From Pigmentiphaga litoralis (lineage in GTDB: Bacteria; Pseudomonadota; Gammaproteobacteria; Burkholderiales; Burkholderiaceae_B), in contig NZ_BMXQ01000001.1 in the NCBI RefSeq assembly GCF_014651835.1, forward strand, positions 310,001-374,000: a stretch of DNA of 64,000 nt, given 5' to 3'. Numbering within the stretch: the stretch's first letter is position 1; each line of letters begins with the position of its first letter. The notes under the pieces were generated by a model. The model saw only the letters and a program-made list of their open reading frames with translations. It was not told the origin of the DNA and ran no database searches. The translations under genes and the position numbers were made by a program. This document shows positions 1-8,519 of the stretch, piece by piece.

Positions 1-927
1 CCGTCTTACCTCGCCTTGAATCGCCGTGCCGATCGCCTGTATGCCGTGCATGGTGACAGCGAGGAAGCCAGTGCATTCGAGGTGTTGGCGGACGGCAATC
101 TGGCCTTGCTGGGCACCGTGCCGTGTGGTGGCAGGAATCCCGTGCATCTGGCGCTGGACCCGACCGAACGTCATCTGGTCGTATCGAATCATCTCAGCAG
201 CAACCTGGCGGTCCTGCCGGTTGCGGCGTCAGGCGAATTATCGGGGCCAACGCAGATCGTGAGCCTGCCGGGGTCACCCGGGCCGCATCGCGTCGAGCAG
301 CCCTTCGCCAAGCCGCACTTCAATCCCTTCGACCCTGCGGGGCGCCATGTCGTCGTGCCCGACAAAGGCGTGAACCGGGTGTTCGTGTTCCGCTTCGACG
401 ACGGCGCCCTGTCACCCGCGCCAACGCCCTGGGTGGACAGCCGCGAGACGGCAGGACCGCGGCACCTGGCTTTCCATCCTTCAGCGCCGTATGCCTATGT
501 GATCAACGAACTCGATTCGACGGTGACGGCGTATCACTACGCGGCCGACACCGGCAAGCTGGAAGCCTTCCAGGTCCTTTCTGCCTTGCCCGATAGCTGG
601 ACGCGTGACAGCCGGGCGTCGGGCATCGCAATCGATGCGGCCGGGCGCACGCTGTACGCATCGAACCGCGCCCACGACAGCATCGCCGTGTTCCGCGTCG
701 ATCCGGCCACCGGCAGGTTGGCGTTCGTGGACGCCACGCCTTCGGGCGGCCGCACGCCGCGTTTCTTTGCCCTGGCGCACGGCGGCCGGCACATGTTCGT
801 ATTGAATGAAGACACCGACCGCATCGTGACCTTTGCGGTGGATGGCAGGTCGGGGCAACTGGCGGACACCGGGCGTTCGGTGGCCTGCGGCAGTCCGGTG
901 TGCATGGTGTTTGCGGATCGGGACTGA
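1..927 (+). CDS. Lactonase-family beta-propeller protein (5' end outside window)
   Basis: The reading frame is open from the first base of the window, and the first residues (PSYLALN) already resemble a propeller blade, so the gene is cut by the edge; a TTG at 16 is unlikely to be the true start. The visible 308 residues show repeated blade motifs of the 7-bladed lactonase family (PF10282 type): a segment beginning RHLAFHPSAPYAYVINE near residue 155 and one beginning SGIAIDAAGRTLYASNR near 205. Family members include 6-phosphogluconolactonase (Pgl, pentose phosphate pathway), but many are uncharacterised, so the substrate is not certain. No export signal can be judged because the N terminus is missing. 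The gene stands alone; a hairpin follows about 150 bases downstream. Confidence 0.85.
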   Translation, partial: PSYLALNRRADRLYAVHGDSEEASAFEVLADGNLALLGTVPCGGRNPVHLALDPTERHLVVSNHLSSNLAVLPVAASGELSGPTQIVSLPGSPGPHRVEQPFAKPHFNPFDPAGRHVVVPDKGVNRVFVFRFDDGALSPAPTPWVDSRETAGPRHLAFHPSAPYAYVINELDSTVTAYHYAADTGKLEAFQVLSALPDSWTRDSRASGIAIDAAGRTLYASNRAHDSIAVFRVDPATGRLAFVDATPSGGRTPRFFALAHGGRHMFVLNEDTDRIVTFAVDGRSGQLADTGRSVACGSPVCMVFADRD

Positions 928-1078
928 GGCAGAGCACCCACGCCGGGGCAGACAGGCGGAGCAGTCGCGTCGCAGGACCGCCGCCCACCCTTGTCGCACC
1001 GGCGTTTTCCCTTGGTGCGTCCGGGGCCCGGCGCCCCGGCAGGCGGGGCGCACCATGCTAGAATCTGGCCAGTCAAAG

Positions 1079-1117
1079 AGTGCCCATCGGCGTGCTGCCT
1101 ATGGGCACTTTGTTTGT
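1079..1117 (+). terminator. Hairpin between the lactonase gene and ppiD
   Basis: A perfect 9-bp stem (AGTGCCCAT / ATGGGCACT) with a 13-base loop is followed by a T-rich stretch (TTGTTTGTT). It lies between two same-strand genes and could terminate the upstream gene or sit in the ppiD leader. The T run is interrupted, so termination strength is uncertain. Confidence 0.5.
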
Positions 1118-1158
1118 TGCCCCGCCTTGCTGTGAGCAATCGATCGGAGTACGCGTGA

Positions 1159-3087
1159 ATGTTTGAAACTATCCGAAATCATCGCCGCTGGATGCAGTTC
1201 GTCCTGCTGCTCTTGATTCTGCCTTCGTTCGTGTTTGTGGGTGTCCAGGGCTATTCCAGCTTCATGGACAACGACAAGTCGCTGGCGAAGGTCGACGGCG
1301 AAGCCGTCTCGCAGCAGGAATACGACGCCGCCGTGCGCAGCCGTCTGGACCAGTTGCGCTCGATGATGGGCCCGCAGTTCGACCCCGCCGCCTTCGACAC
1401 GCCGGTGATGCGCAAGGCCGTCCTCGACGAATTGATCAACACGCGCCTGATCGCGACCGAAGCCTCGAAGGCGCATTTTTCGGCATCCGACGAACGCCTG
1501 CGCGACACCATCCAGGCCATCCCTGCGGTGCAGGAAGACGGCCGTTTCAGCAACACGCGATATCGCGAAGCGCTGGCCGCCCAGGGCATGACCCCGGTCA
1601 TGTTCGAAAGCCAGTTGCGCCGCGATCTGTCGCTGCAGCAGGTGCTTGCCCCGGTGGCCGAATCGGTCATCATGCCGTCGAGCGTGCTCGATCGCCTGAT
1701 CGCCATCGCGACCGAACGCCGGCAGGTGCAGACGCTGTCGATCAGCGCGTCGACCTACCTGCCGCAGGTCAAGATCACCGACGCCGACGTCAAGACCTTC
1801 TATGACGCGAATCGCCGTTCCTTCGAACTGCCCGAGCGGGTGGACGCGCAGTACGTCGTTCTGGACCAGAACGCCGTGACGTCCAAGATCTCGGTGTCGG
1901 ACGCCGATGTGCAAAGCTTCTACGACCAGAACCAGGCGCGTTTTCGCCAGGAAGAACAGCGTCGCGCCAGCCACATCCTGATCACGGTCGACAGCGGCGC
2001 ATCGGCCGCGGACCGCGAAGCCGCGCGCAAGAAGGCCGACGATCTGGCGGCCCAGGTCAAGGCGCCGGGCGCCGACTTCGCCAAGCTTGCACGTGCCAAC
2101 TCGCAGGACCCGGGATCCGCCGCCAACGGTGGCGACCTGGACTGGTTCGGCAAGGGCCAGATGGTCAAGGCGTTTGAAGATGCTGCGTTCGGCCTCAAGA
2201 ACGGCGAGATCTCGGGTGTGGTGCCGACCGATTACGGCTTTCACATCATCAAGCTGACCGGCGTGCGCCCCGCCGTCGTCAAGCCGCTGGCCGAGGTCAA
2301 GGCGCAGATCCAGACCGAAGTGCGCCAGCAGCAGGCCGCCCGCCAGTTCGCCGCCGCCGCCGAGCAGTTCACCAACCTGGTCTATGAGCAGAGCGACACG
2401 CTGGAGCCGGCCGCGAGCAAGTTCGGCCTGAAGCTGCAGACCGCTGAAGGCGTGACGCGCACCGCAGCGCCGCAGGCACCCAACGCCGCCGCCGACATCC
2501 GCAGCAATCCTAAGGTGCTGCAGGCCCTGTTCTCGGAAGAAGTGCTGCGCGAGAAGCGCAATTCGGGCGTGATCGAACTGGCGCCAAATACCCTGGTGGC
2601 CGTACGTGCCCTTAAGCACCAGCCCGCCACCGTGCGTCCGCTGGCCGACGTCTCGACCCAGATCACCAATCAGCTCAAGCAGCAGAAGGCGGCTGAAATG
2701 GCCCGTGCAGCAGGCGAGGCGCGTTTGAAAGCCCTGCAGGCGGCCGATGCCCAGACCGGCTTCGCCCCGGCTGTGACCGTGGCTCGTAATGCCCCGCAAG
2801 GCATGCCGACGGCGGTGCTGGGCGCCGTCATGCGCGCGCCGACCGACAAGCTGCCGGCCTTTGTGGGCGTGTCGACCGGCGACGCCTACGTGATCGCACG
2901 GGTGTCGAAGGTGGAAGCAGCACCGCGTCCGGCCACGAACGTGGTCGACAACGAAAAATCGACGCTCGACCGCCGCTATGCCCAGGCAGAACAACTGGCC
3001 GTGCTGCAGGCGCTGCGTGACAAGTACGGCGTCAAATTGACCGCCGACGGTACGGCGCTGACCACGGCAACGACGGCGCAGCCTTGA
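1159..3087 (+). CDS. ppiD: PpiD, periplasmic folding chaperone / parvulin-type prolyl isomerase
   Basis: The 642-residue protein starts with a short cytoplasmic tail and one membrane anchor (about residues 12-30), the PpiD topology. A SurA_N-like chaperone region follows, then one parvulin domain from about residue 268 (RRASHILITV) through NGGDLDWFGKG to YGFHIIKLTG near 365, and a long C-terminal region. Known role of the family: inner-membrane-anchored chaperone next to the SecYEG translocon that assists outer-membrane and periplasmic proteins leaving it. Length matches the family. ATG at 1159 follows CGGAGTACGC, a weak ribosome site. It appears monocistronic and ends at a strong terminator at 3181. 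Confidence 0.95.
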   Translation: MFETIRNHRRWMQFVLLLLILPSFVFVGVQGYSSFMDNDKSLAKVDGEAVSQQEYDAAVRSRLDQLRSMMGPQFDPAAFDTPVMRKAVLDELINTRLIATEASKAHFSASDERLRDTIQAIPAVQEDGRFSNTRYREALAAQGMTPVMFESQLRRDLSLQQVLAPVAESVIMPSSVLDRLIAIATERRQVQTLSISASTYLPQVKITDADVKTFYDANRRSFELPERVDAQYVVLDQNAVTSKISVSDADVQSFYDQNQARFRQEEQRRASHILITVDSGASAADREAARKKADDLAAQVKAPGADFAKLARANSQDPGSAANGGDLDWFGKGQMVKAFEDAAFGLKNGEISGVVPTDYGFHIIKLTGVRPAVVKPLAEVKAQIQTEVRQQQAARQFAAAAEQFTNLVYEQSDTLEPAASKFGLKLQTAEGVTRTAAPQAPNAAADIRSNPKVLQALFSEEVLREKRNSGVIELAPNTLVAVRALKHQPATVRPLADVSTQITNQLKQQKAAEMARAAGEARLKALQAADAQTGFAPAVTVARNAPQGMPTAVLGAVMRAPTDKLPAFVGVSTGDAYVIARVSKVEAAPRPATNVVDNEKSTLDRRYAQAEQLAVLQALRDKYGVKLTADGTALTTATTAQP

Positions 3088-3180
3088 TGATGGGACACCC
3101 CTGATGGCATGCCCTTGACGACATGCCCAAGCTGAAGCTGGCCCGTCTGGCAGCCTCAGGATCCGGATGCGAAAAGCATG

Positions 3181-3208
3181 GCGCCCCAGGAATGGGGCGC
3201 TTTTTTTT
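3181..3208. terminator. Bidirectional rho-independent terminator of ppiD and the tesA-like gene
   Basis: GCGCCCC (3181-3187) pairs with GGGGCGC (3194-3200) and is followed by eight T residues. It lies between convergent ppiD and the minus-strand esterase gene, which ends at 3227. Confidence 0.85.
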
Positions 3209-3226
3209 GCGCCGTTACGGACTGCC

Positions 3227-3970
3227 TTATTTCTTCGTCAACAGCGGCGCAATCGTGGGCCACACGTTTTCCAGAATCGTGGGCTGCGCGGATGAGAGCG
3301 GGTGCAGGCGGTCCGCCTGGAACATGGCGGGCTGCTGCGCCACGCCTTCCAGGAGGAAAGGCACCAGCGGCACCTTCTGCCTGTCGGCGACTTTGCCAAA
3401 CAGATCCTTGAAGCGCTGCGTGTAGTCGCGTCCGTAATTGGGCGGGATCTGCATGCCCACCAGCACCACCTGCGCCCCGGCGCGCTTGGATGACGAGACG
3501 ATCTCGTTCAGGTTGTCCTCGGTCATGTTGAGGGCCAGACCGCGCAGCGCATCGTTGGCGCCCAGTTCGACGATCACCAGCCTGGGTTGATGCTGTTTGA
3601 GCAAGGCGGGCAGGCGGCTGCGGCCGCCGCTGGTCGTGTCGCCGCTGATGCTGGCATTGACGACGCGGTAATCGATCTTTCGTTCTTTGAGGCGTTGATC
3701 GAGCAGGGGCACCCAGCCCGTTCCCCGTGCAATGCCGTATTCTGCCGACAGGCTGTCGCCCAGCACCATCAGCACGGGTGCGGAACCCCCGGCTGCGCCG
3801 GTGGTCTGTGCAAAGGCGTTGGTCGCCGGCAGCACAGCAGGAATGGCCAGGCAGCAGATGGCCATCAGGCGTCCCAGGCCCCGCTGCAGCAGGGTGGTCG
3901 ACTGCCCCTTGCGCAACGGCGCGGATCGGGCCGCTGTATCGGCAAAGGGCAGGGGGCAAGGCTTTATCAT
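3227..3970 (-). CDS. tesA: Arylesterase / acyl-CoA thioesterase I-like SGNH hydrolase (TesA family)
   Basis: A 247-residue protein with the SGNH/GDSL blocks in order: VLGDSLSAEYG (nucleophile Ser), NASISGDTTSGG (oxyanion Gly), VIVELGANDALRG (Asn) and DRLHPLSSAQ (Asp-His). A long N-terminal segment ends in a signal-peptide-like stretch (MAICCLAIPAVLPATNAFAQ), so the enzyme is probably periplasmic. The ATG at 3970 is preferred because AAAAGGAAACTC precedes it; the reading frame continues upstream without a better start, and an internal ATG at the signal core is an alternative. It is divergent from a ybbA-type ATPase gene only 27 bases away, the same pairing as tesA/ybbA in E. coli. Confidence 0.85.
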   Translation of the reverse strand: MIKPCPLPFADTAARSAPLRKGQSTTLLQRGLGRLMAICCLAIPAVLPATNAFAQTTGAAGGSAPVLMVLGDSLSAEYGIARGTGWVPLLDQRLKERKIDYRVVNASISGDTTSGGRSRLPALLKQHQPRLVIVELGANDALRGLALNMTEDNLNEIVSSSKRAGAQVVLVGMQIPPNYGRDYTQRFKDLFGKVADRQKVPLVPFLLEGVAQQPAMFQADRLHPLSSAQPTILENVWPTIAPLLTKK

Positions 3971-3997
3971 GAGTTTCCTTTTAATGGGCGATCCACT

Positions 3998-4855
3998 ATG
4001 ACGGGACAGACCCGCGCACCCCTGGGCAAGCAGCCCCCGGGTGACGATTCTTTGCAGCACCACGCACCGGCTCACGTCGGCACGCTTCCCGGCACCACCA
4101 CCGTGGTCAGGCCGGGCGAGCCGTCAGGGCTTGCTGGCGCCGGCAGAACGGGCACGGCAGCCGTGGGCGCCACGCCCGCCATTGCCGTGCAGGGTCTGGC
4201 CAAGCATGTCACCGACACGACCGGGCAGCTGGCGATCCTGGATGCCGTCGATTTTACGGTGGCCAAGGGAGAGACCGTCGCGATCACCGGGAGTTCTGGC
4301 TCGGGCAAATCCACCTTGCTGGGCCTGTTGGCCGGACTGGACGTGCCATCGGCCGGCCGGGTCGAACTGGCCGGCAACGACCTGTATGCCTTGAGCGAGG
4401 ATGACCGGGCGCGGTTGCGCGCGCGGCATGTCGGTTTTGTGTTCCAGTCCTTCCAGTTGCTGCCTCACCTGACGGCCTGGGAAAACGTGATGTTGCCGCT
4501 GGAGCTGGCCGGCCTCCCGGCCCATGAGCCGGCGCGCGACATGCTGGAACGGGTCGGGCTGGGCGAACGCCTGCGCCACTATCCGAAAACGCTGAGCGGC
4601 GGCGAGCAGCAGCGCGTGTCCCTGGCGCGCGCGTTTGTCGTGCGTCCAGACCTGCTGTTTGCCGACGAGCCGACAGGCAGCCTGGACTCGGCGACGGGCG
4701 AAGCGATCATCAACCTGATGTTCGATCTGCACCGCGAAAACGGCACCACACTGCTTATGGTCACGCACGACCTGAAACTGGCGCAGCGCTGTGGTCGTCA
4801 GCTGGTCATTGCAGGTGGGCGGCTGGTGCGCGATTCGGCGGTCGAAGCCGTCTGA
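3998..4855 (+). CDS. ybbA: YbbA-type ABC transporter ATP-binding protein
   Basis: A 285-residue nucleotide-binding subunit of the LolD/MacB-like class: Walker A GSSGSGKST, Q-loop FVFQSFQLLPHL, signature LSGGEQQR, Walker B LLFADEPTG and the H-loop in LMVTHDL. About 60 residues of Pro/Gly/Ala/Thr-rich sequence precede the domain, unusual for a family of roughly 230 residues; the true start could lie further in, as no good ribosome site is seen before the ATG at 3998. It is divergent from the tesA-like esterase as in E. coli, but the YbbP permease expected downstream is absent: the next gene is nnr on the other strand. Its partner must be elsewhere or lost. Confidence 0.85.
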   Translation: MTGQTRAPLGKQPPGDDSLQHHAPAHVGTLPGTTTVVRPGEPSGLAGAGRTGTAAVGATPAIAVQGLAKHVTDTTGQLAILDAVDFTVAKGETVAITGSSGSGKSTLLGLLAGLDVPSAGRVELAGNDLYALSEDDRARLRARHVGFVFQSFQLLPHLTAWENVMLPLELAGLPAHEPARDMLERVGLGERLRHYPKTLSGGEQQRVSLARAFVVRPDLLFADEPTGSLDSATGEAIINLMFDLHRENGTTLLMVTHDLKLAQRCGRQLVIAGGRLVRDSAVEAV

Positions 4856-4932
4856 GTCCGGCTGGGCCCGTCTGAGTCCGACCAAGCCCGTCTCAGTCCG
4901 TCAGTGTCCGATTCGGTCAGTGTCCGATTCGG
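4849..4932. repeat. Short imperfect tandem repeats after ybbA
   Basis: Two copies of a 20-base unit (CCGTCTGAGTCCG plus 7 variable bases) and a partial third are followed by two exact copies of TCAGTGTCCGATTCGG (4901-4916 and 4917-4932). The first unit contains the ybbA stop codon. No function can be assigned. Confidence 0.7.
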
Positions 4933-4997
4933 TCGGCGGGCGACGGATGCCGCGATGCGTCCTTGCCCCGCCCGGGCCTCCATCCCCTGTGGCGCAG

Positions 4998-6953
4998 TCA
5001 CCCGTGATTGCGGATCCAGCGCGCCGCTTGCGCGACTTCACTGGCGCTCAGGCCGATGGGTCCGGTTCCCTGTTCCACCAGCCGGTCGGCCGCTGCGCCA
5101 TGCAGCCATACGCCTCCGGGAATGGCCTCGTCGGCCGGCAGGCCCTGCGCGAGCAGGGCGCCCAGCATCCCCGACAGCACATCCCCCGTGCCCGCCGTGG
5201 CGAGCCCAGGATTGCCGCTGGTGTTGATGCGCCAGGCGCCCGACGGGCTGCTGACTACCGTGCCGGCGCCTTTCAGCACCACCCATGCGCCATACCGTGA
5301 CGCAATGGCCCGCGCGGCCGCAATGCGGTCTGCCTGCACCGAATGCGTGTCGGTACCGAGCAGACGCGACGCTTCCAGTGGATGCGGCGTCAGCACCTTG
5401 ATCCCGGTGCGCTGCATGAAATGGCCTTGCAAGCCCGTGTCCGACCCCAGAAGCGTCAGGGCGTCGGCGTCCAGCACGACATGGGCCGCGGGCCGCTCCT
5501 GGAGCAATCGGGTCAGCCAGGCCTTGGCGGCGTCCGTGGTCCCCAGGCCGCACCCTGCCACCCAGGTGTCAACGCCCAAGGCGTCGGCGGTGTCGAGCAC
5601 GCCCGTCGCGTCGCGCACCATCAGTTCCGGATGCACCGGGTCGCAGGGCAGGCTGAGTGGCAGTGTGTCGGCCAGGGCCACGAAGATCTTGCCTGCGCCA
5701 GTCAGCAATGCCGCGCGGCTGGCCAGCAGGGCGGCGCCAGTCATGCCAGGCGCGCCCGCCAGTACGGCCAGCGTGCCGTAGCTGCCCTTGTGCGTGTCGT
5801 TCCTGCGGGCCCGGAACAGCGAAGGGCAGTCGGCTTTCGCGATCAGATGCCCCATGCCGTCCGCCGTGGCACCAACAAAGGCCGACAGCTGCAGGTCATC
5901 CACCTCGATGGTGCCCGCCACGTCGCTGCCCGCACGGGTGTGCAGGCCCGGCTTGTCGGCGATGAAGGTGAGTGTGTGGGTCGCCTGCAGGCAGACGTCC
6001 TGTGCGGCGCCGGTGTCGCCATTCAGGCCGCTCGGCACATCGATGGCCAGGCGCGCCACCGGTTGGGCGTTGGCCCACGTGATCCAGGCCTGCGCCTGCG
6101 CAGCCAGCGGGCGCGTCAGGCCGATGCCGAACAGGGCATCGACGATCACCCCACGGGGCATGTCACCGCCCAGCAGCAGGCCATCGGTGATACGCCCCTG
6201 GTCGAGCAGCGGCGCATCGAACAAGGCGCCGGTGGACAGCGGTTCGTGAGACAGGTCGTCGGCCGGGTCGCCCGAGGCAAACAGCGAGTCGGCGTCGGCC
6301 GTGTCGGCAAGCGGATCGGTGGACATGCCCGCGTCTGCTGCGTCGGTCGCACCGGCCGGTTCGTCCGGGGTGACGCCGGCTGCGACATCGCTTGCGGTGG
6401 CGGCTCGGGCCGTAACGTCGCTTGCGGTGAAGTCCTCCGCCGTGACGTCCTCAGCCGTCACGTCCGTTGCGGTGACGTCTTCAGCCGCAAGATGTGCGGC
6501 GGTCACTGCAATCGGCGTAATGTCTTCCATGGCAGCGTCAGCGGCGTCTACCGCGGCACTGTCCCCCGCGCCACCGTCCAGACCCCCGTCAGCACCCGTT
6601 CCCGCATTCCCGATGGGCCACGCCGGATCACCCGTCTGCAACAGCCCCGCCGGCAAGGCGTCCCATGCGCGTTGCGCGTCGTCCGGACGTCCCGTCTGTG
6701 CCGCGGGCAGGGCCCACACCTTCACATGGCGGCCGGCCTCATGCAGCATCCTGGCCAGCACCAGGCCGTCGCCGCCGTTATTGCCTGGCCCGCACAGCAC
6801 AACGACGGCGCCGCTGGGCCACGAGGTGGCAATGCGGGACGCGGCGCTGCGGGCGGCGCGGTCCATGAGGGTACCGGAGGGCAAGGTGGCGGCCGCGTCC
6901 GTTTCGATGCGGCGCAAGGCCGTCGAAGTCAGCAGAAGAGGGGAAGCAGGCAT
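4998..6953 (-). CDS. nnr: Bifunctional NAD(P)H-hydrate epimerase / ADP-dependent NAD(P)H-hydrate dehydratase with large insert
   Basis: This enzyme repairs hydrated NAD(P)H. The N-terminal YjeF_N epimerase domain shows [14 protein letters not shown] (residues 55-68) and, after an insert, [13 protein letters not shown] (271-283). The C-terminal ribokinase-like dehydratase domain shows [37 protein letters not shown] and the ATP/NADHX loop [24 protein letters not shown]-like block. At 651 residues it is about 150 longer than typical members. The excess is an Ala/Asp/Thr-rich segment at about residues 115-265 inside the epimerase domain, including tandem pentapeptides of the A-x-D-V-T type. Start ATG at 6953 matches the family N terminus. 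It shares direction with the dadA-like gene upstream, 30 bases apart. Confidence 0.93.
   Translation of the reverse strand: MPASPLLLTSTALRRIETDAAATLPSGTLMDRAARSAASRIATSWPSGAVVVLCGPGNNGGDGLVLARMLHEAGRHVKVWALPAAQTGRPDDAQRAWDALPAGLLQTGDPAWPIGNAGTGADGGLDGGAGDSAAVDAADAAMEDITPIAVTAAHLAAEDVTATDVTAEDVTAEDFTASDVTARAATASDVAAGVTPDEPAGATDAADAGMSTDPLADTADADSLFASGDPADDLSHEPLSTGALFDAPLLDQGRITDGLLLGGDMPRGVIVDALFGIGLTRPLAAQAQAWITWANAQPVARLAIDVPSGLNGDTGAAQDVCLQATHTLTFIADKPGLHTRAGSDVAGTIEVDDLQLSAFVGATADGMGHLIAKADCPSLFRARRNDTHKGSYGTLAVLAGAPGMTGAALLASRAALLTGAGKIFVALADTLPLSLPCDPVHPELMVRDATGVLDTADALGVDTWVAGCGLGTTDAAKAWLTRLLQERPAAHVVLDADALTLLGSDTGLQGHFMQRTGIKVLTPHPLEASRLLGTDTHSVQADRIAAARAIASRYGAWVVLKGAGTVVSSPSGAWRINTSGNPGLATAGTGDVLSGMLGALLAQGLPADEAIPGGVWLHGAAADRLVEQGTGPIGLSASEVAQAARWIRNHG
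6381..6485 (-). repeat. 15-bp tandem repeat coding for A-x-D-V-T pentapeptides inside nnr
   Basis: About seven imperfect 15-base units (for example GTGACGTCCTCAGCC and GTCACGTCCGTTGCG on the plus strand) encode successive pentapeptides [35 protein letters not shown] at residues 157-191. The period is a multiple of three, so the frame is kept. Confidence 0.85.
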
Positions 6954-6983
6954 ACGCAGGACTCCGAAGAGGTCGTCAAGCGT

Positions 6984-8255
6984 TTAATTCTTGCGCGTGT
7001 ACCGTCCGATGTCCAATCCGGTCAGATCGATGGCCGGTGCCTTGCCGGCCACCAGATCGGCGACGGCGCGCCCCGCGCCGGCCGCGAATGTCCATCCATG
7101 GGACCCGTGCCCCGTGTTGACGAACAGCCTTGGCATGCCCGTGGGGCCTAGCACGGGCGGGCCATCGGGGGTCATGGGGCGCACGCCCGACCACCACGCG
7201 GTACGCGACAGATCGAGCCGTCCGGGCAGCCAATCCATGCCCACCCGTGACAATGTCCGCAACGCCTTGTTTCGCAAAGTCGCGTCGCGCGAGCCGATTT
7301 CGGCCGTGCCGGCGATGCGCAGACGCTGCCCGAAGGGGGTGATGCTCGTTTTGTAGGCCTCGTCCATCACGGTCTGACGCGGACCGATGGTGTCGGGGCG
7401 CAAGGCCACGTTGGCGGAATAGGTCTTGACGCCAAGCACGGGCAGACGCACGCCCATCGGGCGTACAAGCCGGGACGAGTCTGCGCCTGCACACATCACG
7501 ACCGCATCGGCGGTCAGTGTGCGGCCGTCGGTCAGGCGCACGCCCTGCACGGCGCCGGCCTGTGCCGTCAGTTGCCTGACGGTGGCATTGAACAGGAAGG
7601 TCACGCCGGCCTGTTCGGCCAGGGTGGACAGCTGCCGCGCGAACAGCGGGCAATTGCCGGATTCGTCATTCGGGAAGTGAATCGCGCCGGCCAGCGGCGT
7701 GCCGATTTCCAGTGCGCGCGCCAGACTGGGTTCGAGCTGCGCGGTGTCGTCACGGGACAGCACGGCGTGCAAGACACCGGTGGCTTCAAGAACACGGCGC
7801 GTGTGCAATGACGCGGCCACATCGCGGTCGCTGCGCAAGAGTTGCAGCAGGCCCGTGCGCTGTTCGTATTCCAGCGCATGCGTCTCGCGCAGCACGCGCA
7901 ACTGATCGCCGCTGTATCGCGCCAGGCGCTGCATGATCTCGTGATTGGCCATGGACCGGTCGGCGCGGCACTGGCCAAGCCACTGCCGCGCCCAGCGCCA
8001 CACGGTGGGATCCAATGAAGGACGCAGCAGCACGGGCGCTTCGGGCCTGAACAGTCCGCTAAGCAGGGTGGCGCGCAGGCCCGGTGCTGCCCAGGGCGAC
8101 GCATAGCCCGGCGCCACGAAGCCGGCATTGCCGAAGCTGGCCTCTTGCGCCACGCCGCTGCGGCGGTCGATGACGGTGACCCGCATGCCTTCCTGGCTCA
8201 GGAAATAGGCGGTGCACACCCCCACGATCCCTGCACCCACCACTATCACATGCAT
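6984..8255 (-). CDS. D-amino acid dehydrogenase-like FAD oxidoreductase (DadA family)
   Basis: A 423-residue DAO-fold flavoprotein. The start ATG at 8255 places the dinucleotide-binding motif VVGAGIVGVCTAYFL at the very N terminus, as in DadA; upstream in-frame sequence is Pro/Arg-rich and noncoding in character. Further family features are the 'EASFGNAG' block at about residue 40, 'HFPNDESGNC' in the middle and a C-terminal 'NTGHGSHGWTFAAGAGRAVADL' type block interrupted here for length. DadA oxidises D-amino acids to 2-oxo acids, feeding electrons to the respiratory chain. The exact substrate cannot be read from sequence: other D-amino acid or glycine/proline-type oxidases share the fold. 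Transcribed with nnr; divergent from purL. Confidence 0.85.
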   Translation of the reverse strand: MHVIVVGAGIVGVCTAYFLSQEGMRVTVIDRRSGVAQEASFGNAGFVAPGYASPWAAPGLRATLLSGLFRPEAPVLLRPSLDPTVWRWARQWLGQCRADRSMANHEIMQRLARYSGDQLRVLRETHALEYEQRTGLLQLLRSDRDVAASLHTRRVLEATGVLHAVLSRDDTAQLEPSLARALEIGTPLAGAIHFPNDESGNCPLFARQLSTLAEQAGVTFLFNATVRQLTAQAGAVQGVRLTDGRTLTADAVVMCAGADSSRLVRPMGVRLPVLGVKTYSANVALRPDTIGPRQTVMDEAYKTSITPFGQRLRIAGTAEIGSRDATLRNKALRTLSRVGMDWLPGRLDLSRTAWWSGVRPMTPDGPPVLGPTGMPRLFVNTGHGSHGWTFAAGAGRAVADLVAGKAPAIDLTGLDIGRYTRKN

Positions 8256-8519
8256 AAAAACCTGATTGACTCTTGAACGTTGTGGGGTGGCCCGGTGGCC
8301 GGGAGGAGATGCAGGATTGTCGCCCGCCCGCGCGCCGGGTGGCTGGGCCCGTGCGGGCACCTGCGGGCATCGGATTGTACGCGGTTCCAGTCAGGCTTAA
8401 AGCGGCTGTCTCCCCTGGCCGACGCCTGCGGATGGCTGCTTGCTCTTCGCGTTTTCCCTCGATTGCCCGCATCGAAGTAAAATGGAGGGCGAAACCGCGT
8501 TTCCCCTTCCTCGATTCTA

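Noticed and set aside
1099-2994. Antisense open frame of 631 codons opposite ppiD
   Set aside because: Arg/His-rich product without domains; it mirrors the ppiD codon pattern.
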